From IMG/VR virus record IMGVR_UViG_3300005617_000198, positions 1-62,113 of that record: a stretch of DNA of 62,113 nt. One strand, written 5' to 3'. This stretch comes from a virus. Position numbers and translations under genes: made by a program. A model generated the notes under the pieces. That model was not told where the DNA came from. It did not search any database and was given only the letters and a program-made list of their open reading frames with translations. Positions 50,530 through 58,834 of the stretch are shown piece by piece (the stretch's first letter is position 1; every line of letters begins with the position of its first letter).

Positions 50530-51662
50530 GGAGTGGTCTCCATGCCGGCGAATAGCCCGCCAACCGTCAGGCAATGCGGGCTAAACCACAGCCTCTCGCG
50601 GCCCGCGTTGTCATTTTTGCCATCCGCCCGCTGCGACCCATATCCACCGCGAGCCTTCCACCGGACACACTCCCACGTGTTCGGCATCTGGTGCTCTCCC
50701 TCATAGCCACAGAGCGCGATTCTGAGCAGCGGATTATCCCCATTTGCCAGCGCCCACTCGCGTACGGTGTGCGCCACGTCGCCGCTATCGCTGGCATACA
50801 GGTCGCTCTGGCGTTCGGCTTCGTCTGCATAAGGCGGATCGAGGAAAACAGCCGTGATGCCATGCTTGAAGGTTGGCGAAGGGCCGCAGATGCGGGACCA
50901 GTCGCCGCAGCACACGCGAACGTGACGCAGCCGTTCGGCCAACTCCTGCATGTATCCAAGAAGGAAAGCCCGTTCCCGCGTTCCCGAGGTGAGGTCGCTT
51001 AGACATTCGACCACGCCCGTTCCCGCGTTCCCGAGGTGAGGTCGCTTACGATTCACCCCTTTTCCCGCGTTCCCGAGGTGAGGTAGCTGGCGGTGTACGC
51101 CCGTTCCCGCGTCCCCGAGGTGAGGTAGCTGGCGAGAGCACCAGCCGCTTCCAATCCAAATGCACTGTCCCCATACCCACCACCCTGCGATCTTCGCGTC
51201 ATAAAATTCCGGGTCTACCTTCATCCGCTCCCGAAAGTCTTCCTGAGAACACAGCCACAGATGCCGTGCGTGCTGGTCCGCTTCGTTGACCGGGTTGTCA
51301 GCGTGCTCTGCGACGGCTTCCGGTTCGTGCTGTAGTGCCCGCCAGAAGTTGGCGACCATACAGTCCAGATCGTTCACCGTCTCCGTGTGGGGCTTGTGTG
51401 GGCGAGCAAGGAGCACCGCGCCACTCCCAAAGAACGGCTCAATGTAATTCGGCACGTTACCGAAGCGATCCCACACCAAATCCGCTACCTTTGACTTGCC
51501 GCCGAACCAAGGAAAGGGAGACCTTAGGGATTCCCGTATCAGCGATTCCTCCTTCACCCAATCCGCCGCCCCAAGCATGGCTCCCTTGTGGGTAGGATCG
51601 CCGCGCAGGTAATCCCCGCACGCTGCCTGCTCAAGTTCACATTGACGAAGGTCGCTATTCAT
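50526..51662 (-). CDS. DNA adenine methylase, D12 class (378 aa)
   Basis: PFPWFGGKSKVADLVWDRFG (SAM motif I), YIEPFFGSGAVLL, and the catalytic LDPPYADEAERQSD. The middle has four copies of a 30-bp repeat, three read as PHLGNAG-type units and one in another frame as SDLTSGTRERA. Similar HLGNAG repeats occur in other phage D12 methylases. Start ATG 51662 overlaps the upstream stop (TGATG). Confidence 0.9.
   Translation of the reverse strand: MNSDLRQCELEQAACGDYLRGDPTHKGAMLGAADWVKEESLIRESLRSPFPWFGGKSKVADLVWDRFGNVPNYIEPFFGSGAVLLARPHKPHTETVNDLDCMVANFWRALQHEPEAVAEHADNPVNEADQHARHLWLCSQEDFRERMKVDPEFYDAKIAGWWVWGQCIWIGSGWCSRQLPHLGDAGTGVHRQLPHLGNAGKGVNRKRPHLGNAGTGVVECLSDLTSGTRERAFLLGYMQELAERLRHVRVCCGDWSRICGPSPTFKHGITAVFLDPPYADEAERQSDLYASDSGDVAHTVREWALANGDNPLLRIALCGYEGEHQMPNTWECVRWKARGGYGSQRADGKNDNAGRERLWFSPHCLTVGGLFAGMETTP
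50969..51130. repeat. Four imperfect tandem copies of a ~30-bp GC-rich repeat
   Basis: Copies begin at about 50969, 51016, 51062 and 51100 (unit core CGCGTTCCCGAGGTGAGGT). Three code PHLG(N/D)AG and the one nearest the C-terminus is read in a shifted frame because the first spacing is 47 bases, not a multiple of three. Confidence 0.85.
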
Positions 51663-52075
51663 CACCACAGCCTCACCTGTGTAAACTCGCACGACTGAAC
51701 CGGCGCAGCCTGCCGCAGCCGCAGGATGGCCGCCGCGCAGCCCGTGCGGGTCGGTCGCTTCTGCCCGGTGCGCTCTACCAGCCCATCCCGCAGCAGTTCG
51801 CTGCACCTCGCGCTGGTTGTCTGGTGCGACATTCCAAGCGCCACCTCCAGCTCGTCGCAGGTCGCACTGCCGTGCTCGGCCAGATAGTGCAGGATCAGGC
51901 CCCGGTCGCGGCTCTTGTCGGTACGCTCGTTGGCCGCTGCCGACTCCGGGTTGCCGCCATGGTTATTCAGGCAGATGTCGGGTTCAGCCACCGATCCCGG
52001 CAAGATTCCACCGTTTTCACTCGGCGCAGGAGCCAATCTCCCAGAATCCGAAATCGATGGCTGAAGGTTGAGCAC
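51662..52075 (-). CDS. Winged-helix regulator-like protein (137 aa)
   Basis: An acidic/Gly-rich N-terminal half and a wHTH domain: SRDRGLILHYLAEHGSATCD, ELEVALGMSHQTTSARCSEL and LVERTGQKRPT (wing). Similar MarR/phage wHTH domains bind early operators. Starts four bases after the DUF2303 gene stop. Confidence 0.7.
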   Translation of the reverse strand: MLNLQPSISDSGRLAPAPSENGGILPGSVAEPDICLNNHGGNPESAAANERTDKSRDRGLILHYLAEHGSATCDELEVALGMSHQTTSARCSELLRDGLVERTGQKRPTRTGCAAAILRLRQAAPVQSCEFTQVRLW

Positions 52076-52079
52076 AGGG

Positions 52080-52904
52080 CTAGACGCTCCCCTGTAGAAT
52101 GGCGATAGAGCACTTGTCGGCGATCACTTCCACGGTGTCCTGAAAGGCCGCTTCCAAGACCTTCTGCGGGCGCAACAGGTCATACCAGAGCGTCAGCGCA
52201 CCCTCTTTGATCCGGTAGCGCAGGCGGGCTTCCAAGCGGTACGCCGTGCCTCCCTGAAATGGAGCGATACCAAGAGCGAACTTCTCTGGGATTTGGAGAG
52301 TCCCCTTCGCCGCCGTGCCCTTGATGTCTTCCTCGTAGGTTAGTTGTTGCTGCCCGTTGTCGAGTCGGATGCTGGAGGCAAACCGGACATCCTTCCGCGC
52401 CTCAAGTGTGCGGACCACTTCGAGCACCTGCCCACCGGGAGGGTCCACGATGTCGGGCTGGTTGTTCTCCACCCACTCTGCGAACTGCTGCTGCGTTTTG
52501 CCCTTCCCGCTGTTTTCGGTCCAAACAACCCACTCGGGCGTCAGGCGGCAAGCGTAGCTGGCTATATGTTCGCAGTGACGCGCCTCGCCATCTGCGCCGG
52601 TCCCGTGATAATCGAGAACCGCCTTGAAGGAAGTCTTGAGCACGTCCGCAAAAATCTGGCTGTCGCCCTTGCTGCCAAAATCGTTCACGTATTGGCAGAA
52701 GCTGGCCGCATCGTGCAGGGCAACAACAATCTTCTTTCGCGGCGGCTTGATGTAGTCGGGCTCGAACACATCGTGCTGGTAGCCGTCAGGTGTGACAAGA
52801 ACTTGTCGCCCGTCCGAAAGCGTCTTCACGTTGCCGAGCGCTGCGCCGACTTTCAACGCGGCCACGACCGATTTCTCGTCTTTCAAAAGTAACTGTTCAT
52901 CCAT
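52080..52904 (-). CDS. DUF2303 (YfdQ-like) protein
   Basis: 274 aa. VVALHDAASFCQYVNDFGSK, FKAVLDYHGTGADGEARHCE, CRLTPEWVVWTENSGKGKTQ and FAEWVENNQPDI are the blocks of the YfdQ family, which usually lies beside phage recombination genes. Biochemical role unknown; a DNA-related function is likely from context. Confidence 0.85.
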   Translation of the reverse strand: MDEQLLLKDEKSVVAALKVGAALGNVKTLSDGRQVLVTPDGYQHDVFEPDYIKPPRKKIVVALHDAASFCQYVNDFGSKGDSQIFADVLKTSFKAVLDYHGTGADGEARHCEHIASYACRLTPEWVVWTENSGKGKTQQQFAEWVENNQPDIVDPPGGQVLEVVRTLEARKDVRFASSIRLDNGQQQLTYEEDIKGTAAKGTLQIPEKFALGIAPFQGGTAYRLEARLRYRIKEGALTLWYDLLRPQKVLEAAFQDTVEVIADKCSIAILQGSV

Positions 52905-53239
52905 TACTTGGCCTCTTTCAGTGGCGGTTTGTCAGTCGGGAGTTCCCGCAGTTCCAGCGACTGCTGGCGCGGATCGTTCAGGTGCAATTCGTTGTCGTCG
53001 GTAGCAAAGAAGACGCTGCCGCCTTTGTTCAGTTCCGGGATCTTCGTTTTTATCTCGTCTTCGATGAGAACCGTTTCGATTTTGTTTTTCGAGTACGGCT
53101 TCACCTTGAGGGTCAGCGTGATTGTGCCCTCTTTGCCTGTATCGCGGACGGCTCGTAATACCTCCGTCAGCTTCTCATCGAGTTCTGGCATGATATCGCC
53201 CGAACGATGACTCGCAATCACTTCCAAGAAATTCGCCAT
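52904..53239 (-). CDS. Phage protein partnered with DUF2303 (111 aa)
   Basis: MANFLEVIASHRSGDIMPEL, LRAVRDTGKEGTITLTLKVK and FFATDDNELHLNDPRQQSLE; this layout is frequently found next to YfdQ in phages. AAGGAGAAG precedes the ATG. Function unknown. Confidence 0.7.
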   Translation of the reverse strand: MANFLEVIASHRSGDIMPELDEKLTEVLRAVRDTGKEGTITLTLKVKPYSKNKIETVLIEDEIKTKIPELNKGGSVFFATDDNELHLNDPRQQSLELRELPTDKPPLKEAK

Positions 53240-53249
53240 TCTTCTCCTT

Positions 53250-53414
53250 TTACGAACATCCCCGCATCCAACTACTCCAGCCGCCAGCCAGCGCGGCAAT
53301 CGCCAACACCAACGGCACGCCAAGCGCCCACTTCCATCGCCCGTCCCGCGCTTCGAGGTCCGAGCAGCGAATCCGCAGCCGGGAGTTTTCGATTAGCAGG
53401 TCGCTGTGGCTCAC
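53250..53414 (-). CDS. Small membrane protein (54 aa)
   Basis: SDLLIENSRLRIRCSDLEAR coiled coil then ALGVPLVLAIAALAGGW helix. GTG 53414 in a GTGA overlap. Confidence 0.5.
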   Translation of the reverse strand: MSHSDLLIENSRLRIRCSDLEARDGRWKWALGVPLVLAIAALAGGWSSWMRGCS

Positions 53415-53578
53415 GCCTCCCGCCTCCACACACCATCTGGAATTTCTCGGCTCGGACACCACGGCGTGGCGTACCGCCGTCCGCACTCCGCGCACTCGTA
53501 GGCGACGTGGCCCAGCAGAATGCCCCGATGGGTCCACCGGCACCACATGACGCCGATCAGTGCGAGCGCTTCAGTCAT
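53411..53578 (-). CDS. Zn-ribbon microprotein (55 aa)
   Basis: MTEALALIGVMWCRWTHRG, then HVAYECAECGRRYATPWCP. CAEC plus flanking Cys make a Zn site. Supported by ATGA at the start and GTGA at the end; unnoticed by length filters. Confidence 0.55.
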   Translation of the reverse strand: MTEALALIGVMWCRWTHRGILLGHVAYECAECGRRYATPWCPSREIPDGVWRREA

Positions 53579-53835
53579 TCCGTTCGTTCTCCTCTCAACT
53601 CTTCCAACCCCAAGCGGCCCGCTTTGCGCACCCCCCGGTACTTTGTCGAACCGCCCAGGGCCAGAACTTTCGCCGCCGCATTGGGGCTACGGCGGATACT
53701 CCTCGCTATGTGGCGCTCCCAGTCCGGTTCCAGTCTTATATGCGAGCAACGCAACAACCGGAGCCCCTCGGTTAACGTTGCGCCTCTAGGCCGCCACCAA
53801 CTGGATTCGTGCGGCTTAAACCTCCCGGAAAGCAC
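53575..53835 (-). CDS. Basic protein, possible DNA-binding (86 aa)
   Basis: The second half (SPNAAAKVLALGGSTKYRGV) looks more natural than the first, so a shorter start is possible. ATGA with the next gene supports the frame. AP2-like or HTH-like helix not certain. Confidence 0.4.
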   Translation of the reverse strand: MLSGRFKPHESSWWRPRGATLTEGLRLLRCSHIRLEPDWERHIARSIRRSPNAAAKVLALGGSTKYRGVRKAGRLGLEELRGERTE

Positions 53836-53942
53836 TGGGAACTATTCGGTATCCCTTTACGCTGTCATCTGCGCTGGAACGACTCTGCGTGCGGTACACA
53901 GAGCGCCTAAGGAGCATCAACCGCTCCAGCGCAGGTGACAGC

Positions 53943-53968
53943 GCCGGGGCCATGTCGGCGGCCCCGGC
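53943..53968 (-). terminator. Perfect 9-bp GC stem-loop after the Ig-like gene
   Basis: GCCGGGGCC at 53943-53951 and GGCCCCGGC at 53960-53968, loop of eight. It follows the stop of the gene at 53979-54551. There is no T-run, so it may be an attenuator or RNA-stability element. Confidence 0.35.
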
Positions 53969-53978
53969 TGGTGCTTGA

Positions 53979-54551
53979 TTACTGCTCGGTTGCTTCGCCG
54001 AGTACGACCTTGAAGCCAACGGCCTGTCCCTGCGTGATGGTCACGTCAAGGCTGCCGAAGATCGGCTTTACTTCCGTGCCCAGATCCGCATCGCCGGTCA
54101 CTGACACCTTCGCGGACCCGAGCGGACCTACGGCCTTAACGACGGCGCTGAGTCCGTCGCCGGCAGCTTCCACTGTGATGATTGTTTCGTCGGACGACGC
54201 CCAAACGGGCACGCCATCGACGGCTGCGGGATTACCTTTCGCATCCACCGGAGTGATGGTTGCGGTTGCTTGCTGTGAGTTCGTCATTTCGATATTTGTT
54301 GCTCCCTCTGTGATTTCCCCGGCTAGTTCAACGGTGAATGCGAATCCCACAGCCGGGGCCGGGACAACGGCTGCGAGAATCTTGGCGAGCACTTCATCGA
54401 AGGTGGCGATCTTCAGGCCGACCGCCTCCAATCCGCGTTCGATCTTCGCCTGACTGGATTTCAGTTCCTCGACGGATTTCTCAAGCCGCTTCAGAATCGT
54501 CAGGCAGTTCATGGCGGTGCTCAGTATTTTCAATAGATTTCCGAATAACAT
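53979..54551 (-). CDS. Coiled-coil protein with Ig-like (BIG2-type) domain (190 aa)
   Basis: An N-terminal coiled coil (LEKSVEELKSSQAKIERG) is followed by an Ig-like fold: ATATITPVDAKGNPAAVDGV, WASSDETIITVEAAGDG, a domain type common in phage surface proteins. No signal peptide. An early-operon location is odd for a surface module; it may decorate virions or act inside the cell. Overlaps the upstream gene by 22 bases. Confidence 0.65.
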   Translation of the reverse strand: MLFGNLLKILSTAMNCLTILKRLEKSVEELKSSQAKIERGLEAVGLKIATFDEVLAKILAAVVPAPAVGFAFTVELAGEITEGATNIEMTNSQQATATITPVDAKGNPAAVDGVPVWASSDETIITVEAAGDGLSAVVKAVGPLGSAKVSVTGDADLGTEVKPIFGSLDVTITQGQAVGFKVVLGEATEQ

Positions 54552-54814
54552 TTACGTGCTCCTGCGCTGTGTCTTCTTGCGCTTCCGTCCCGCGCCCTTC
54601 GCGTGGCCCACATCTGGTCCAAGTCCGCCTGCGCACTCTCGTATGCAGGCTGAGATATCACCAGCGGATGGGCTGCATGGAACGCCGCCAGCGTGTTCTT
54701 CAGCGTCAGAATCTCGGCGGATGCTTCAAGGTTCCGCACTCCGGGCGCGGTGACGTGTGCCATAGCCGAAGCTCGCAGTTTCGTGGCGGCGCGTGAAGTG
54801 CGGGAGATTGTCAT
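54530..54814 (-). CDS. Helical protein (94 aa)
   Basis: LRASAMAHVTAPGVRNLEAS, ILTLKNTLAAFHAAHPLVI. Unrecognised. ATG 54814 in an ATGA overlap. Confidence 0.5.
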   Translation of the reverse strand: MTISRTSRAATKLRASAMAHVTAPGVRNLEASAEILTLKNTLAAFHAAHPLVISQPAYESAQADLDQMWATRRARDGSARRHSAGARKCYSEIY

Positions 54815-55056
54815 ACAGTGCTCGCAAGGCCGACGCCGGCCGCTTCCTTCTGAGCGCCATTCAGTTTTCTGCCTGGGCCGCGAGTGCGCTTGGCTGCCGC
54901 ATTTGTCGCCGCCGCTGCCGCATTCGTCGCCGCCACGCCGAACCGCTGCCTCACGATATAGCCCGCTTGGAATAGCATCATGCGGGCATCTACTTCCTGT
55001 GCCGCGCCGAACAGCGCGTCTATCTTCTCTTCGTTGCTTTGTGCTCTACGTGCCAT
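54811..55056 (-). CDS. Ala/Asn-repeat protein (81 aa)
   Basis: Has AATNAAAAATNAAAKR repeats next to a basic GPGRKLN stretch, after a helical N-terminus (SNEEKIDALFGAAQEVDARM). Possibly DNA-binding and flexible. ATGA at the 3' end. Confidence 0.5.
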   Translation of the reverse strand: MARRAQSNEEKIDALFGAAQEVDARMMLFQAGYIVRQRFGVAATNAAAAATNAAAKRTRGPGRKLNGAQKEAAGVGLASTV

Positions 55057-55804
55057 GCAATACGCCTCTCTCTTTCAAATCGTTCACGAGCCGCTCAACG
55101 TCCTCTGGCCCAACCTCGAACGCCGAGAAGTCCGGTTGCTGCCTTTCCTTGCGCTCCTCGATATAGCCGAGGGCTTTCAATTTGGCAAGGCGCGAATCAA
55201 ACATCTCCAAAAACTTGCCGAGTTCGACCTTCAGTGCCGCGATGAATTTCTCGTCACGCGGGACGCGAGTAATCACCTCGGGAAGTTGCGGGTAGTAGCT
55301 GATGATGTCAGCCCACTCTCGCTCAGCCACGTAGAGTTCTCCCATCAACTGGCAGCGGTAGGCGTCCTGCACGCTTCCGATCACCGCCGACCCCAACAGC
55401 GTGTCGATATAGGCGCTCAGATAGACTGAGTGAGTAGTCTCGGTCGGCGACTTCACTTCGAGTACGCCATCGGTAGAAATCAACCTGTCCGGTGACGAAC
55501 CCACGCGCAAATCATCGGTAGTCAGAAAACCGACAACTTCCGTGGTAACGTCTTTGACCAACTCGTAATAGCGCACCGCTTCTGCCTCGCGCTCTTTTCC
55601 TTCGGCCATCCACGGCATCTCGACGCCACCAAGCGGGCGATCCAGCATCGTCTCGACCAACAGCGCATTGCAATAACCACTGGCTGAAGATGATGGCTTA
55701 CCGCTCGGCGTAATAATCTTCGAGAACTCCGAAGAACACGGCCGGCCAACTCTCAGGGCGGCCCATTGGGCGGAACCCTGGGTGCATGGGTGATGAATAC
55801 TCAC
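55046..55804 (-). CDS. YqaJ/lambda-type exonuclease
   Basis: 252 aa, PD-(D/E)XK: QGSAQWAALRVGRPCSSEFS entry motif, PSGKPSSSASGYCNALL, then SSPDRLISTDGVLEVKSP with the Asp and ExK triad. Processes dsDNA 5' to 3' to give 3' tails for annealing by the ERF protein next to it. GTG 55804 in a GTGA overlap. Confidence 0.9.
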   Translation of the reverse strand: MSIHHPCTQGSAQWAALRVGRPCSSEFSKIITPSGKPSSSASGYCNALLVETMLDRPLGGVEMPWMAEGKEREAEAVRYYELVKDVTTEVVGFLTTDDLRVGSSPDRLISTDGVLEVKSPTETTHSVYLSAYIDTLLGSAVIGSVQDAYRCQLMGELYVAEREWADIISYYPQLPEVITRVPRDEKFIAALKVELGKFLEMFDSRLAKLKALGYIEERKERQQPDFSAFEVGPEDVERLVNDLKERGVLHGT

Positions 55805-56550
55805 TTCGCCGCCTTCTGATGTGCCCGTAAGGCCGCTTGGAGAGCCTTCAGGGCATCGGGGTAATCTCCCTCTTGGATATCCTCCAACTTGTTCACGCGA
55901 GCCCAAGCAAGGAACTTCTTTCTGTCCGCCTTGGAATCCTGAAGAAGCGTCTCCAGGGTCATTACTTGTTCCGCGCCGATGGGTTGTGGATCCCCTTGGC
56001 CATCGTTATCCACACCCTCACAGACGATGTTTAGCATGTTCAAAATCACATAGCGCCGACCATACTTGTCCGTAGAGCCGACGCCCTGCGTCGCTGTCGC
56101 ACGTGGTGGTGCGGTAATCGGCAGAGTAATGCTTGAATCTTTGCTGTGTCCCATCCGATGGGACAAAGTACCGATCACGCGCAAATGACCGGGCGTGGGA
56201 TCTTCGGTCCTAAAGGAAATGGAAAATCCCTCGTCGGCTAGTAACGGGCGCGTGACTCGATCAATCTCTTCGTAGGTAGCAAACCGGCTTCTGGGCCGGC
56301 CTTCATTGTCAGGGATCGTGCCATCCTTGCGAACACGCGGCATCTTGGGCATCAATCGCGCAAGCGCGGCGTTGAACTCGATCTCAGCTTGCCGCGCCTC
56401 AATGCGGAACTGCATCTCGACCAGGGCGGACATCTTCGCGATGTCGATATTCGGGTCTGACGCGGCGCGGACGATGGCGTCCATCACGCTAACGGGCTCG
56501 TGCTGTCGCTCTACTTCAGCGGGCCTTTGCTTCACGATCTCAGCGTTCAC
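55801..56550 (-). CDS. ERF-type single-strand annealing protein
   Basis: 249 aa. FNAALARLMPKMPRVRKDGT, FATYEEIDRVTRPLLADEGF and SSITLPITAPPRATATQGVG with STDKYGRRYVILNML are the ERF signature. It anneals complementary single strands and works with the adjacent exonuclease in Red-like recombination. The C-terminal tail is helical and charged. GTG 56550 in GTGA overlap. Confidence 0.9.
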   Translation of the reverse strand: MNAEIVKQRPAEVERQHEPVSVMDAIVRAASDPNIDIAKMSALVEMQFRIEARQAEIEFNAALARLMPKMPRVRKDGTIPDNEGRPRSRFATYEEIDRVTRPLLADEGFSISFRTEDPTPGHLRVIGTLSHRMGHSKDSSITLPITAPPRATATQGVGSTDKYGRRYVILNMLNIVCEGVDNDGQGDPQPIGAEQVMTLETLLQDSKADRKKFLAWARVNKLEDIQEGDYPDALKALQAALRAHQKAAK

Positions 56551-56783
56551 AGTCCACTCTCCAGAATTCTCAAAACCAACGCCGTAGTCGTCGGGCTCGG
56601 CGGATTGACTTCGGCAAGGCGCGCAAGTTCGGTCCACTCTTCGGATGTCAGCGACTTTGCGGCCAATAGCGCACTATGACGGATAACGGCAGCGAGCGCC
56701 ACGGCTTTGTTCAGCCGTGCGCTTGCTATTCGCTCGGCCACGGAGTCAACGGTTACGGAAGCGCCACCTGCCCGGTCGCTCAT
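56547..56783 (-). CDS. Helical protein (78 aa)
   Basis: SVTVDSVAERIASARLNKAV, LTSEEWTELARLAEVNPPS; Ala-rich helices. ATGA overlaps at both ends. Unknown. Confidence 0.55.
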   Translation of the reverse strand: MSDRAGGASVTVDSVAERIASARLNKAVALAAVIRHSALLAAKSLTSEEWTELARLAEVNPPSPTTTALVLRILESGL

Positions 56784-56965
56784 CGCTTCACAAACCTCTG
56801 GCAGCCGTCACCGCCACCGTTCAGGAAATACTCACACTGCCCGCCGCCGGGAGCGTGGATCATCTTGGGGTGTCCGCACGTCCCGCAGATGGTGCTCGGG
56901 TTCGGCGGGTGAATGCCAGCCCAAAGGGTCGCGGCGAGAACCGCTATTCCGATAATCGTTTTCAT
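56780..56965 (-). CDS. Secreted or membrane Cys-rich protein (61 aa)
   Basis: MKTIIGIAVLAATLWAGIHP is a signal or anchor; the rest has CGTCGHPKMIH, C and C, a possible Zn or disulfide site. Confidence 0.5.
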   Translation of the reverse strand: MKTIIGIAVLAATLWAGIHPPNPSTICGTCGHPKMIHAPGGGQCEYFLNGGGDGCQRFVKR

Positions 56966-56966
56966 G

Positions 56967-57263
56967 CTAGGCCACCAACCTCGTTTCGCCGTTCGCTTCC
57001 CGTACCTGCTCCATCAGCGCATGGTGGACGCACAGCCAAATCTGGCGCGATCCCGAGCGATCCCACCCGCCACCCGGAAGCGGTACGGCGTCCGGGTACG
57101 TGTCCACGATGCAGCGCGGGCAGAAGAGCGCAACCAACCCACAGTCGTCGCAACGTGCGGCGCAAGGCTTCCGCTCACAGATCGGCTCACCACACCCCTC
57201 GCACTCGCGCCGGTCGTTCGTCGGCTCGTGGCAAGCGGAACAGATCAGGTCGCTGTCAAGCAT
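56967..57263 (-). CDS. Zn-finger protein (98 aa)
   Basis: CSACHEP, CEGCGEPIC, CAARCDDCG and CPRC make two or more Zn sites in a RING/B-box-like spacing. Overlaps the upstream microprotein by eight bases. A nucleic-acid or protein-interaction role is inferred. Confidence 0.6.
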   Translation of the reverse strand: MLDSDLICSACHEPTNDRRECEGCGEPICERKPCAARCDDCGLVALFCPRCIVDTYPDAVPLPGGGWDRSGSRQIWLCVHHALMEQVREANGETRLVA

Positions 57264-57384
57264 CTTTGCCCTCCCCCCTCGCGCCCTGAGCCAGCGCCAA
57301 GCCGTCCTGCAAAATCGAGGCCCAGATGAACAGGCCGACGCCGGCGGCCAGCAGGAAGATGCCCGCAATCAGCACGTAGATCAT
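57256..57384 (-). CDS. Membrane microprotein (42 aa)
   Basis: MIYVLIAGIFLLAAGVGLFI is a single membrane helix, then a short tail. ATG 57384 in an ATGA overlap. Not reported by length cut-offs. Confidence 0.5.
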   Translation of the reverse strand: MIYVLIAGIFLLAAGVGLFIWASILQDGLALAQGARGEGKDA

Positions 57385-57743
57385 CGGATTGCCCCCTTTT
57401 CCATCTGGCGCAGCGAGTCGAACACGGAAGCCACGACAGCGGCGTCAGCCATCACGGAGCGAGCATCATAAGCCCCAAGGCGCTCCATCCATCGCATCAT
57501 CTGCGTGGCGTTGCGTTGCTTCTCAGCAAATATCAGAGCGCCCGCGCAATGCTGCTGCTTGTCGCGATTGATCTCCGTCTCGCAATCTTCAGCCCACTCC
57601 ACGGTCTTGTGGCACGCGAAGGTGTGTCCGTTGGAACTCAACATCCCGCCGGCGATCTCACGCACCCGGCCACGGGTCAGGCGAATACCGCCCACCTTCA
57701 AGAATGGGCAGTTGTCGCAAGGCTTAGTCATTGAGAAATTCAC
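57381..57743 (-). CDS. Conserved phage protein with CDNCPF motif (120 aa)
   Basis: PCDNCPFLKVGGIRLTRGRV, then FACHKTVEWAEDC and the helical RNATQMMRWMERLGAYDAR. The Cys/His set recalls a family of small phage Zn proteins (DUF6283-like). GTG 57743 forms GTGA with the upstream stop. Confidence 0.65.
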   Translation of the reverse strand: MNFSMTKPCDNCPFLKVGGIRLTRGRVREIAGGMLSSNGHTFACHKTVEWAEDCETEINRDKQQHCAGALIFAEKQRNATQMMRWMERLGAYDARSVMADAAVVASVFDSLRQMEKGAIR

Positions 57744-57952
57744 GCCCGCACCGTCCTTTCCCGAAACAGCCCGAAGCTAACCAAGTCGGCCAAATCAGCC
57801 GTGGGGCACGCCGTCTCGCTCAATGCTTCGAGGGTCTCGACATCCGCCCGCTGCATTTTGAACGCGCCAGCCAAAGCGAGGATAGCTGCCTCGCGCGCCA
57901 AGCGACCCGCGTGCTCGAAGGCGGCTTCATCGGCTTGGGTTGGCATCGGCAT
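57740..57952 (-). CDS. Helical protein (70 aa)
   Basis: EHAGRLAREAAILALAGAFK, METLEALSETACPTADL-type helices. ATG 57952 overlaps the stop of a membrane microprotein (TGATG). Unknown. Confidence 0.5.
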   Translation of the reverse strand: MPMPTQADEAAFEHAGRLAREAAILALAGAFKMQRADVETLEALSETACPTADLADLVSFGLFRERTVRA

Positions 57953-58038
57953 CAGACCAGCCCCCTCTTGCACGCCAGCAGCGCGAGCGCGACTACGGCT
58001 CCAAGCGCCAGCCAGAATGTGACGGTCGGGTCAGGCAT
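57952..58038 (-). CDS. Membrane microprotein (28 aa)
   Basis: TFWLALGAVVALALLACK forms one membrane helix. Its ends overlap both neighbours. Likely real by context; function unknown. Confidence 0.45.
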   Translation of the reverse strand: MPDPTVTFWLALGAVVALALLACKRGLV

Positions 58039-58384
58039 CGCGGCCCTCGGCTTTACGGATGGCTGCGTGACCCATCTCGATAGCGTCACCGATGCGCCGC
58101 ATGTTTGGATCTTTGGCTTCTTCGGAAGGGTCGTACCCGTAGCCAGCCGCCACTAGGCACGCTTTCAGCGCCGCCAGCAGGTCAGGGGCCGCCGCTATGA
58201 GTCTGGCGTTGGCCAACATTTCCTGAGCCGTCGCATCGGTGTCCTCATCCGTCAGGCACGGGAAATCTTCGCTCCCGTAAACATTGGCAATCAGAGAACC
58301 AGCCGCACGTATCTCGGTACTTTCTCGCCCATTGTCATCGGAATGGGCGAGCCACGGCCCCGGCGTCGCTTTCGCTTCAGGCAT
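58031..58384 (-). CDS. Conserved phage protein (117 aa)
   Basis: TPGPWLAHSDDNGRESTEI and NARLIAAAPDLLAALKACL are the usual ends of a very widespread early phage family. Unknown function. Overlaps the HTH gene by eight bases. Confidence 0.75.
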   Translation of the reverse strand: MPEAKATPGPWLAHSDDNGRESTEIRAAGSLIANVYGSEDFPCLTDEDTDATAQEMLANARLIAAAPDLLAALKACLVAAGYGYDPSEEAKDPNMRRIGDAIEMGHAAIRKAEGRDA

Positions 58385-58586
58385 CGCACCCCCTCAACTT
58401 CCGCATCAACTCAACACTGTTGCGCGATCCTGTGGCCCCGTAGGCTTTGCTGAGTTGCACCTTCACAGTGTTCGGGCTCTTGCGGAGCAGCGCGGCAATT
58501 TCGGCCACGTTCAGGCCCGTGGCGCGGAGTTTCGCGACAACCAATACCGCTGGCGATAATTCGAGCGCGAGGAGAGAGGCGGTCAT
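58377..58586 (-). CDS. LuxR-type HTH protein (69 aa)
   Basis: VAKLRATGLNVAEIAALLRK followed by SPNTVKVQLSKAYGATGSRN is a GerE/LuxR HTH, standing alone without a sensor domain. Likely a transcription regulator. ATGA at the start. Confidence 0.8.
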   Translation of the reverse strand: MTASLLALELSPAVLVVAKLRATGLNVAEIAALLRKSPNTVKVQLSKAYGATGSRNSVELMRKLRGCDA

Positions 58587-58834
58587 ATCGTCTCGTCGTA
58601 TGCCCGGATGGCATGGCTTAGCATCGAGAAAGTCCTGTCAGGCTCCGAAGCAAGCCCCTCTCCCCGCCGAACTCTGACCACAAAATTGAAACTCCAACCC
58701 GAGTCGCTATCCACCGAAAAGACGCCTGCCAATCGCTTGCTGCCGACCCCGGCAACGCCTAGCGACGCAAGCGGGATTTCATAATCACCGGTAAGGGCCA
58801 CCACGGGCTCAGTTCGCAGATCCTTCCTGTTCAC
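58583..58834 (-). CDS. Beta-rich protein (83 aa)
   Basis: VVALTGDYEIPLASLGVAGV, then GVFSVDSDSGWSFNFVVRVR. GTG 58834 in a GTGA overlap. Not recognised. Confidence 0.5.
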   Translation of the reverse strand: MNRKDLRTEPVVALTGDYEIPLASLGVAGVGSKRLAGVFSVDSDSGWSFNFVVRVRRGEGLASEPDRTFSMLSHAIRAYDETI

